Virus record (IMG/VR): IMGVR_UViG_3300007539_000155
Coordinates: 1 to 27,528 of that record
Source: a virus
DNA: 27,528 bases
Strand: one strand, 5' to 3'
The notes under the pieces are model-generated. The model was not told the DNA's origin. It saw nothing but the letters and a program-made list of their open reading frames with translations, and ran no database searches. Of this stretch, positions 22,225 through 27,528 are shown piece after piece (position 1 is the first letter of the stretch; each line of letters starts with the position of its first letter). The position numbers and the translations under genes are program-made.

Positions 22225-23608
22225 TGTCATCATCGATTCGCTTGTGTGGTTTTCTCGCGATCATTTCGATCGCGGGGAAGCTGCCCAGCATCGCAAGAAA
22301 CTGATCGTGCAGCCGCGCGGCTACGGTGACGACACACCTGCGCCGATCAAGTGCTACGCAACGACAGACACGCACGTCGGCTTCCCGATCGCATACGGTC
22401 TGCGCGAACATCGCAAGTCGTCTGTGCGCGAACACATCGACGGCACGACAGCAGGCGATGCGATCACAATCACGAAGACGCCTGTCGCACGAAACGAAGA
22501 ACAGTGTCGCGTCTGGTTGTCGATGCGCATCTACTTCAAGCGCAGCAACGACAACATCGCAGGCATCATCGAAGCGCCGACAGGGTTCGGCAAGACAGTC
22601 ACTGCATGCAGACTGATCGCAGAAAAGAAGCGTGCGACTGCGATCGTCGTCACGACGAAGACACTTGCGAAGCAGTGGCGCGACGAAGTGAAGAAGCATC
22701 TTGGCATCAACGCAGCGATCGTCGGCGGCAAGCACGTCGGCGACAAGATGAACGCGTCTGTCGTGATCATCATCGTGCATCAGCTATGCATGAAGCGCGA
22801 ACACAGCGCTGCGTTCTACGATCGATTCGGCGTCGTCGTATGGGATGAAGTGCATCGAATGGGCGCGCGTGAATTCAGCGAATCGCTGACGAAGTTCAAA
22901 GCACGCACACGACTTGGACTGTCAGCAACGCCCGACAGAAAAGACAACTGCGAACGCGTCTTCTTGAACTACTTCGGCAATCCGTTCGTCGTCGCAAAGC
23001 AGCAGACGATGCCTTGCGATGTGTGGATTCTTCCCTTTCAAGTGCCGCCTTCAACTGCGCGCCTTCATCGTGCATCGAACGGCAACACAGCACAGCTTCT
23101 GACACAAGTGTCGAAATGTGATCGACGGAATGAAATGATCGCAGCACACACAAAAAAGGTGTATAATAAGGGCCGCACGATCTTGATACTGTCAGACAGA
23201 ATCGAACAGCTTGGCGTGCTGAAACATTTACTGATCAACGAACATGACATCGAAGAAGAAATCATCGGCACTATTGCAGGCGACATCTACGACGTGCAAA
23301 GCGGCACGCGACGCAAGCTGTCAGATGATGAAATCGATTTCGCGAAGAATCACGCGCGCATCATTCTTGCAACGTATGGCATGGCGAAAGAAGGTCTGGA
23401 CATTCCGCGTCTTGATACAGGGCTTGATGCAACGCCGCGCGCAGACGGAACACAAGCGATCGGGCGAATACGTCGTGCCTGTGAAGGTAAGAAGCGCCCT
23501 GTGTGGTTCACGATCCACGACACGAACATCAACATCTTTTCGAAATACTTTCACGCACGAATGCGAGAATACGAACGGGCAGGCGCAACACTGAAGAACT
23601 ATGGCTGA
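22214..23608 (+). CDS. uvsW: UvsW-like superfamily 2 helicase
   Basis: 464 residues. It likely unwinds branched DNA and R-loops and promotes branch migration. Walker A is APTGFGKT (121-128), motif Ia VVTTKTLAKQWRDE, the Walker B box WDEVH (210-214), motif III GLSATPDRKD, motif V ATYGMAKEGLDIPRLD and motif VI QAIGRIRRA. GRTILILSDRIEQL gives motif IV. The order matches phage T4 UvsW and related helicases. The first 110 residues are a small N-terminal domain. The frame is open upstream to 22001 in the shadow of the ssDNA-binding gene, but the ATG at 22214 is preferred, with an 11-base overlap. The next gene overlaps its end by 8 bases. Confidence 0.8.
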   Translation: MNGDVIIDSLVWFSRDHFDRGEAAQHRKKLIVQPRGYGDDTPAPIKCYATTDTHVGFPIAYGLREHRKSSVREHIDGTTAGDAITITKTPVARNEEQCRVWLSMRIYFKRSNDNIAGIIEAPTGFGKTVTACRLIAEKKRATAIVVTTKTLAKQWRDEVKKHLGINAAIVGGKHVGDKMNASVVIIIVHQLCMKREHSAAFYDRFGVVVWDEVHRMGAREFSESLTKFKARTRLGLSATPDRKDNCERVFLNYFGNPFVVAKQQTMPCDVWILPFQVPPSTARLHRASNGNTAQLLTQVSKCDRRNEMIAAHTKKVYNKGRTILILSDRIEQLGVLKHLLINEHDIEEEIIGTIAGDIYDVQSGTRRKLSDDEIDFAKNHARIILATYGMAKEGLDIPRLDTGLDATPRADGTQAIGRIRRACEGKKRPVWFTIHDTNINIFSKYFHARMREYERAGATLKNYG

Positions 23609-24044
23609 CAAACAGAAGAAACGCGAACGCTACGCGAACGACACAGAATTCCGAGAACATCTGAAAGACTACGAACGCACACGCTATCGAAAACAGAAAG
23701 CAGTGCATGTGCGTGACTGTTCGTCGAAGCTTGGCAAACTGAATGACTTCGGAGAAAAACGAACAGTCATCGACGACGGCAAGCGAAAGACGATCCTGAC
23801 TTTCAGCACAGAAGAAGTCGCTGAAGCGATCGAATATCATCCGACGCGCGTGCGTCAGTGGCAAGGCGCAGGGAAGTTTCCGAAGCCAGCGCTGCAAGTC
23901 GAAGGGTCGAAGCTGTGCGTCTACACGCTGAAGCAAGCACGCATGATCGTCGCGACGATGGCACGTCATCAAGAAGTGAATCAATATTTGCGTGACGATC
24001 ACACTGAAACGATCGCGCTTCTGCATCGCGCAATGCATCTTTGA
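23601..24044 (+). CDS. Small HTH DNA-binding protein (MerR/excisionase-like)
   Basis: 147 residues. The N-terminal part RERYANDTEFREHLKDYERTRYRKQK is a basic helix of a kind seen next to HNH and DNA-binding domains in phages. Residues about 68-115 (FSTEEVAEAIEYHPTRVRQWQGAGKFPKP, then GSKLCVYTLKQARMIV) fit a MerR or excisionase-type helix-turn-helix, with the wing at SKLCVY. It may be a phage transcription regulator, and so is the only visible candidate to bind the recurrent palindrome; a copy of that palindrome overlaps its own stop codon (24040-24057), which would suit self-control. That link is inference. It overlaps the UvsW-like gene by 8 bases. Confidence 0.55.
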   Translation: MADKQKKRERYANDTEFREHLKDYERTRYRKQKAVHVRDCSSKLGKLNDFGEKRTVIDDGKRKTILTFSTEEVAEAIEYHPTRVRQWQGAGKFPKPALQVEGSKLCVYTLKQARMIVATMARHQEVNQYLRDDHTETIALLHRAMHL

Positions 24045-24057
24045 AAAAAGTTTCAAA
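24040..24057. promoter_or_regulatory. Palindrome copy 6, over the stop codon of the HTH gene
   Basis: TTTGAAAAAAGTTTCAAA has seven-base arms TTTGAAA / TTTCAAA around AAAG. The TGA stop of the HTH gene lies inside the left arm. Confidence 0.45.
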
Positions 24058-24075
24058 CTACAACAACAGGAACAC

Positions 24076-24414
24076 ATGAAGAAGAACACACGACGTCGTC
24101 TTGTGAAGCTTGAAGGCGACGTTCACGACACAGTCGAAGAACGCGTCAGCGGCGAAAAGACACAGACAGCAGAATCGTCTGAACGAATCGAAACTGATGA
24201 AGCGATCGAAGTCGGCGACGACGATCAGTTCGCTGAAGTCGGCGCTGAATTCAGTCAAACGATCAACACTGGCGACTTCACGTCTGTCAGAATCAGCAGC
24301 TACGTTCGCGTCTGCTGCAAGAACAAACCCGATGCGATCAAGAAGCGTGCGCAGTGGTGCGAAGACTTCGTCATTCATCGTGTCAGTCTGAACACTGAAC
24401 CATATATTCAATAA
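24076..24414 (+). CDS. Small unknown protein before RecA-like gene
   Basis: 112 residues. The ATG at 24076 (after CAACAACAGGAACAC, which has an AGGA about 8 bases upstream) is chosen over upstream starts that lie inside the previous gene. The N-terminus is basic (MKKNTRRRLVKLEG), the middle acidic. The C-terminal half (TGDFTSVRISSYVRVCCKNKPDAIKKRAQWCEDFV) resembles small proteins that precede recombinase genes in other phages, with a strand-strand-helix pattern. Function is unknown. Three Cys near the end could bind a metal but lack a known spacing. It lies 3 bases before the RecA-like gene. Confidence 0.55.
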   Translation: MKKNTRRRLVKLEGDVHDTVEERVSGEKTQTAESSERIETDEAIEVGDDDQFAEVGAEFSQTINTGDFTSVRISSYVRVCCKNKPDAIKKRAQWCEDFVIHRVSLNTEPYIQ

Positions 24415-24417
24415 ACC

Positions 24418-25653
24418 ATGTCACGATCACTGAAGCTTGAAGAAGGCGCTGCACCGAAGAAGAAAGCAGCAAAGAAGAAGACAGCAGCACGCAGAACGAA
24501 GAAGAAAGAAGAAGTCGAACCGAAATCAGAAATCGAAGCGATCGACATGTCGATCGTGAAAGAACGCGGCGAAGGTCGCTTTCACTTGGCGAACACGCTG
24601 CCGCACACGAAATACATTCCGACAGGCGTCTTCTTGATCGACTTCGCACTGCTTGGCGGCTTCGCTGACGGTCGCGCTGGACTGATTTACGGCGTCGAAG
24701 GCAGCAGCAAGTCAACGCTGTGGCTTCTGACGTGCGCGCAGTTTCACAAGAAGTATTCCGACAAGCACGCGATTCTTGCAGACGTCGAACACATGTTCGA
24801 TCGCAACTGGGCTGAAATCGTCGGCGTCGATCTTGAACGTCTGCGTCTGCTTCAGCCTGATCACGGGCAAGAAGCTGCTGACATGGTCATCGCATACATG
24901 TCAGCGATCGAAGTCGGGCTTGTCGGCATCGACACGCTTGCTTCGCTTGTGCCGATGCAGATCGATGAACGATCAGTCGAAGACTACGGCGTCGGCGAAC
25001 GTGCGAAGATCATCGGTGACTTCTGTGCGAAAGCGCTGAACACGTGGTCGCGCGAACGTCGTCGTGATCACGATGTCACAGTGCTGAATGTGAATCAGTT
25101 TCGGGACAAGAAGAACGCGGCGAAGTTCGAAGACCCGAAGAAACCTCCCGGCGGCTGGCAAGCGAACTACTTCCCGAAGATCAAGATTCAGATGAAGCAG
25201 CGCAAGATCGCGCCTGATCGTGGCCCGAACAAAGGCATCCCGATTCACAATCTTTGCACGTTTCGAATCGCGAAAGAAAAAGGCGGCACGCTTCAGTCAG
25301 GTGAATTCATGATCAACTTGAATGAAGATCATGAATTCGGTTTGCCGATCGGCGCAGTCGACGACTATCTGACAGTCGCGACATACGCGAAGCGCGAAGG
25401 CTTGATCACTGGTGGCGGCGCGTCATGGTATGTCAACGGCATCGACACGAAGTTCAGAAAGCGTGACGACATCATCGCGATGCTTGTCGAAGAAGATGAA
25501 CAGTTCATCAGACTGAAGCAGAAGATACTGATCAGAAAGCGCGTCGAACTGAACATGCCAGCGTTGCCGCCTGACGGCTATCTTCTTGGCGATTGCGATC
25601 AGTCGACAGTCGACGAAGCGCTTGAAGCAGTATCAGTCAAAGATGATGAATGA
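24418..25653 (+). CDS. recA: RecA/UvsX-like recombinase with variant P-loop
   Basis: 411 residues. A strand-exchange ATPase. The first 35 residues are a lysine/alanine tail (APKKKAAKKKTAARRTKKKEE) like a histone H1 tail. The core begins IPTGVFLIDFALLGGFADGRAGLIYG. The P-loop is GVEGSSKS (92-99), where RecA has GPESSGKT: Lys98 and Ser99 are kept but the Gly before Lys is Ser. ADVEHMFDRNWAEIVGVDLERL matches the RecA pattern with its catalytic Glu124. VGIDTLASLVP is Walker B (Asp172), and VLNVNQFRDK covers loop L1/L2 entry with a Gln. The end is acidic (SVKDDE). The gene sits among HNH, resolvase and Cas4-like genes. The start comes 3 bases after the previous gene. Confidence 0.8.
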   Translation: MSRSLKLEEGAAPKKKAAKKKTAARRTKKKEEVEPKSEIEAIDMSIVKERGEGRFHLANTLPHTKYIPTGVFLIDFALLGGFADGRAGLIYGVEGSSKSTLWLLTCAQFHKKYSDKHAILADVEHMFDRNWAEIVGVDLERLRLLQPDHGQEAADMVIAYMSAIEVGLVGIDTLASLVPMQIDERSVEDYGVGERAKIIGDFCAKALNTWSRERRRDHDVTVLNVNQFRDKKNAAKFEDPKKPPGGWQANYFPKIKIQMKQRKIAPDRGPNKGIPIHNLCTFRIAKEKGGTLQSGEFMINLNEDHEFGLPIGAVDDYLTVATYAKREGLITGGGASWYVNGIDTKFRKRDDIIAMLVEEDEQFIRLKQKILIRKRVELNMPALPPDGYLLGDCDQSTVDEALEAVSVKDDE

Positions 25654-26186
25654 TGGCAAGCGTCGACGAATTCTTCGACACAGTGAAGAAAGGCACGAAG
25701 AATTCGTCGCTGTGCTGCGTCAGGTTCTGTCGATCAAGACGCGCAGGCAGACATCGTCTGTGCAACGGGCATCGCATGGCGAAGTGGCGCGCAGAAAACC
25801 CGATCAAGTCACAGTTCAACACGCTGCGCGACAGCGCACGAAAACGACGCATCGAATTCAGTCTGACGTTCGAACAGTTCAAGTCGCTGTGCGAAGCGAC
25901 GAACTATCACGAACAAGCAGGCTGCGAAGCGCACTGTCTTCAAGTCGATCGAATCAACGCAGCGAAAGGCTACAGCATCGACAACGTCGAAGTCATCACA
26001 TGCAGCGAGAACACAGCGAAGGGCAATCGCGAACGAACACAGCGCGAATATCAGCGCGCGCTGCTTCGACGCAAAGGGCTGACAGAAGAACAGATCAACG
26101 AAATCGTGCCGTCAGATGAAGATGACTGGATCGATCCTGATTCTGTCGAATATGTCGAATCAGACGACGATGATCTGCCGTTCTGA
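25650..26186 (+). CDS. HNH endonuclease with SSB-like acidic tail
   Basis: 178 residues. Likely cuts DNA, possibly branched DNA or during packaging. An N-terminal Cys-rich part (CCVRFCRSR, RLCNGH) may bind zinc. A helical region (SQFNTLRDSARKRRIEFSLTFEQF) follows, then the beta-beta-alpha core CLQVDRINAAKGYSIDNVEVI and CSENTAKGN (residues 96-126), the typical signature of phage HNH nucleases. The C-terminus is strongly acidic and ends DDDDLPF (172-178), very close to the tip of bacterial SSB proteins. The start at 25650 gives an ATGA overlap with the RecA-like gene; the adjacent ATG at 25653 is equally possible. Confidence 0.7.
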   Translation: MMASVDEFFDTVKKGTKNSSLCCVRFCRSRRAGRHRLCNGHRMAKWRAENPIKSQFNTLRDSARKRRIEFSLTFEQFKSLCEATNYHEQAGCEAHCLQVDRINAAKGYSIDNVEVITCSENTAKGNRERTQREYQRALLRRKGLTEEQINEIVPSDEDDWIDPDSVEYVESDDDDLPF

Positions 26187-26229
26187 TTCATTGCTGTGAA
26201 CACATTCGAATTCATTGCTGTGAACACAT
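26186..26229 (+). repeat. Tandem 20-base direct repeat over a start codon
   Basis: ATTCATTGCTGTGAACACAT occurs at 26186-26205 and 26210-26229, separated by TCGA (24-base period). The second copy contains the AT of the ATG of the next gene, and the first is the same sequence without a G after CAT. It may be an operator pair or a duplicated initiation region. Confidence 0.6.
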
Positions 26230-26584
26230 GGGAATCGCGAGACGAAAGAAAGATCGAAAGTGCAGCACGTCGCACGTGCGATCGCCGAAAGCAGAACGCG
26301 AACGCGCGAAGCTGATCGGCGGTGAAGTCGTGCGCGGCAGCGGCAGCGGCAAGTGGGAGAAAGGCGACGTGCGCAAGCGCGGCGTGCTTCGACTTGAACA
26401 CAAGACGACTGACAAGCAGTCGTTCAGTGTGACGCGAAAGATGATTCGAAAGATTGAAGCTGCTGCACTGTCAGGTGACGAAATGCCCGTGATCGAAATC
26501 GAATTCAACGACGACGGCAAGAAAGTGATGTCAGTGTGCGTCGTCCCGACTTATGTTCTCGAAATGATGGGAATGATCGAATGA
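26228..26584 (+). CDS. PD-(D/E)XK nuclease, Holliday-junction-resolvase-like
   Basis: 118 residues. SPKAERERAKLIGGEVVRGSGSGKWEKGDVRKRG, then RLEHKTTDKQSFSV, matches a family of phage nucleases with a PD-(D/E)XK fold: Asp47 in KGD, Glu57 and Lys59 in LEHK. MIRKIEAAALSGDEMPVIEIEF gives the following helix and strand. Such proteins resemble archaeal Hjc resolvases and would cut four-way junctions made by the RecA and UvsW homologues. It is small and intact. The start overlaps a 20-base direct repeat, and its stop overlaps the next start as ATGA. Confidence 0.6.
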   Translation: MGIARRKKDRKCSTSHVRSPKAERERAKLIGGEVVRGSGSGKWEKGDVRKRGVLRLEHKTTDKQSFSVTRKMIRKIEAAALSGDEMPVIEIEFNDDGKKVMSVCVVPTYVLEMMGMIE

Positions 26585-27441
26585 AGAACTTCAAAAGCAG
26601 ACGCAGCATCAAGATCGACTTCGCGCAGATCGACGATCATCAAGATCACAGCGCGATCAATCTTGTCGACATCATCAAAAGCGCAGACGCTGCGCCTGAC
26701 GAAGCACGTGCAGGCGGCGATCTGATTCACGTGTCTTCGATCATCAACGACTTCTGTCCGCGTCGTGAATGGCTGAAGCGTGAAATCGGCTACAGCGTGC
26801 CGCGCTTCGTGAACGGCGCACTGCGCGTCGTCTGGAAGCTTGGCAGAAGTGCTGAAGAACATGTGCGCGATCAGCTACTGACGACGATGCGCGGCAACGC
26901 ATTCGGCAGATGGGCATGCGATCGATGCGACGCAGTCGAAGAAGAAGCGCGTCAGTATTTTTTCAAGCAGTGCGAATGCGGCGGCAAGTTCGATCGCTAC
27001 GTCGAAGCACAGATCGTCGACGAAGAAGCAGGCGTGACAGGCAGTGTCGACTTCGTCTGGATTCATCGCGGCTTCTTCAACATCGTCGAAATCAAATCGA
27101 TGAACAAACGTGACTTCGAAGCGCTGACGAAGTGCAAAGCAGATCACATGAATCAAGCTGAATACTATCGCTGGCTGTATCATCAGAACGGCTTCAAAGT
27201 GAATCGTGCTGAAGTCATCGTCGTCGCGAAAGACTACGTCGTCGGGTCGATCTACAAATCATTCGCAAGCGAACGCGTGACGACTGCGCGTCCGCTGATC
27301 GTCAGTGCGACGAAAGACGATGTCGAACTTGCGCGCGGTGATGAATTGCCGCCGCGCATTTCGCAGTGCAGTTCACCGTCGTCGCCGCGTGCGAAAGTGT
27401 GCGACGGGTGCAGTCTTTGCTTCAGCATGCCTTCAGACTGA
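26581..27441 (+). CDS. Cas4/RecB-like PD-(D/E)XK exonuclease
   Basis: 286 residues, from the ATG at 26581 in an ATGA overlap; the frame is open a little further upstream. HVSSIINDFCPRREWL holds Cys59, the first iron-sulfur ligand position of the Cas4 group. A zinc-like knuckle WACDRC...CECGG (113-133) is inserted. GSVDFVWI holds Asp157, and NIVEIKS holds Glu170 and Lys172. QAEYYRWLY is the typical motif IV (Gln, Tyr). C-terminal CSS...KVCDGCSLC has Cys263, 274, 277 and 280, so a 4Fe-4S cluster is likely. The protein is probably a 5' end-processing exonuclease. No CRISPR array or cas1 gene is near, so it serves recombination or replication here. Confidence 0.7.
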   Translation: MKNFKSRRSIKIDFAQIDDHQDHSAINLVDIIKSADAAPDEARAGGDLIHVSSIINDFCPRREWLKREIGYSVPRFVNGALRVVWKLGRSAEEHVRDQLLTTMRGNAFGRWACDRCDAVEEEARQYFFKQCECGGKFDRYVEAQIVDEEAGVTGSVDFVWIHRGFFNIVEIKSMNKRDFEALTKCKADHMNQAEYYRWLYHQNGFKVNRAEVIVVAKDYVVGSIYKSFASERVTTARPLIVSATKDDVELARGDELPPRISQCSSPSSPRAKVCDGCSLCFSMPSD

Positions 27442-27528
27442 TGACGCCGACGAATCGCACAGTGCAGTTCTTAGCTGATCGCGGCGTGCGCTGCGGCAAC
27501 GTCGAACGATACGTTCACCAAGTTCGCA
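27441..27528 (+). CDS. Start of a further gene, nuclease-like, cut by window end
   Basis: Only 29 residues are visible, beginning MTPTNRTVQFLADRG and continuing NVERYVHQVR. The start is a TGATG overlap with the Cas4-like gene. The pattern recalls small phage proteins of a PD-(D/E)XK or VRR-NUC-like type (N-terminal LRxxG then VVE), but too little is seen for a real call. Confidence 0.4.
   Translation, partial: MTPTNRTVQFLADRGVRCGNVERYVHQVR

Noticed and set aside
23162-23167. Perfect TATAAT inside the UvsW-like gene
   Set aside because: No -35 at a fitting distance; the bases encode a conserved helicase stretch (VYNKGRT), so a promoter is not supported.
26177-26191. CTGATTCAT before 26228 as another promoter-family member
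   Set aside because: It resembles the tail of the 21162 site, but no TTG lies 17 bases before the box and GCCGTT is a poor match; the resemblance is probably due to the stop-codon region.
26581-27441. Cas4-like gene as part of a CRISPR system
   Set aside because: No repeat array or other cas gene in the window; stand-alone Cas4-like exonucleases are common in phages.

Overview
The window reads as part of the genome of a lytic-type, tailed double-stranded DNA phage. All 29 supported genes lie on the + strand, are tightly packed (many ATGA or TGATG stop/start overlaps), and run from the end of the structural and lysis genes into a complete replication and recombination block. I see no integrase, tRNA, rRNA, insertion sequence or CRISPR array. 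The host cannot be named. A CHAP endolysin implies a peptidoglycan-bearing bacterium. The Ycf46, DUF1257 (Ycf35) and DUF2997 genes are best known from cyanobacteria and plastids, but that is only a hint.

Layout. 1-3637: 3' part of a large Thr/Ser-rich tail-fibre-like protein made of internal repeats. 3646-5899: a family-2-type glycosyltransferase and two sulfotransferase-like proteins. 5919-7259: a small unknown protein, a holin candidate and a CHAP endolysin. 7260-7378: regulatory gap. 7379-9097: SNF2-type helicase. 9190-12863: a cassette of Ycf46-like AAA+ ATPase, an unknown 211-residue protein, DUF1257, DUF2997 and an unknown 130-residue protein. 12864-12988: strongly structured untranslated leader. 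12989-18932: O-like replication initiator (with iteron-like repeats inside the gene), candidate helicase loader, DnaB-like helicase and a family A DNA polymerase with a uracil-DNA-glycosylase-like N-terminal domain. 19049-21160: coiled-coil protein, intrinsic terminator, HD phosphohydrolase, DnaG-like primase. 21217-27528: ssDNA-binding-like protein, UvsW-like helicase, small HTH protein, small unknown protein, RecA-like recombinase, HNH nuclease, Holliday-junction-resolvase-like PD-(D/E)XK protein, Cas4/RecB-like nuclease and the start of one more gene.

Control signals. Three recurrent patterns are not explained by coding. (1) A near-perfect palindrome, consensus TTTGAAAAWTTTTTCAAA, occurs six times, four of them at gene ends or in gaps. 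(2) A promoter-like family (TTGnnn, 17 bases, GAYMTT, then an ATTCAC-like tail) lies before several replication genes, often with a hairpin at the predicted RNA 5' end. (3) Start codons tend to follow A/C-rich, CAA-repeat leaders ending in ATC-ATG rather than a Shine-Dalgarno box. The DNA also nearly lacks the trinucleotides GAG and CTC.

How it may work together. The replication genes form a nearly self-sufficient replisome (initiator, loader, helicase, primase, polymerase, ssDNA-binding protein). RecA, UvsW, HNH, resolvase and Cas4-like proteins supply recombination and genome processing. The glycosyltransferase and sulfotransferases may decorate the fibre or the host surface. The Ycf46/DUF1257/DUF2997 cassette between lysis and replication genes is the strongest candidate for an undescribed system.
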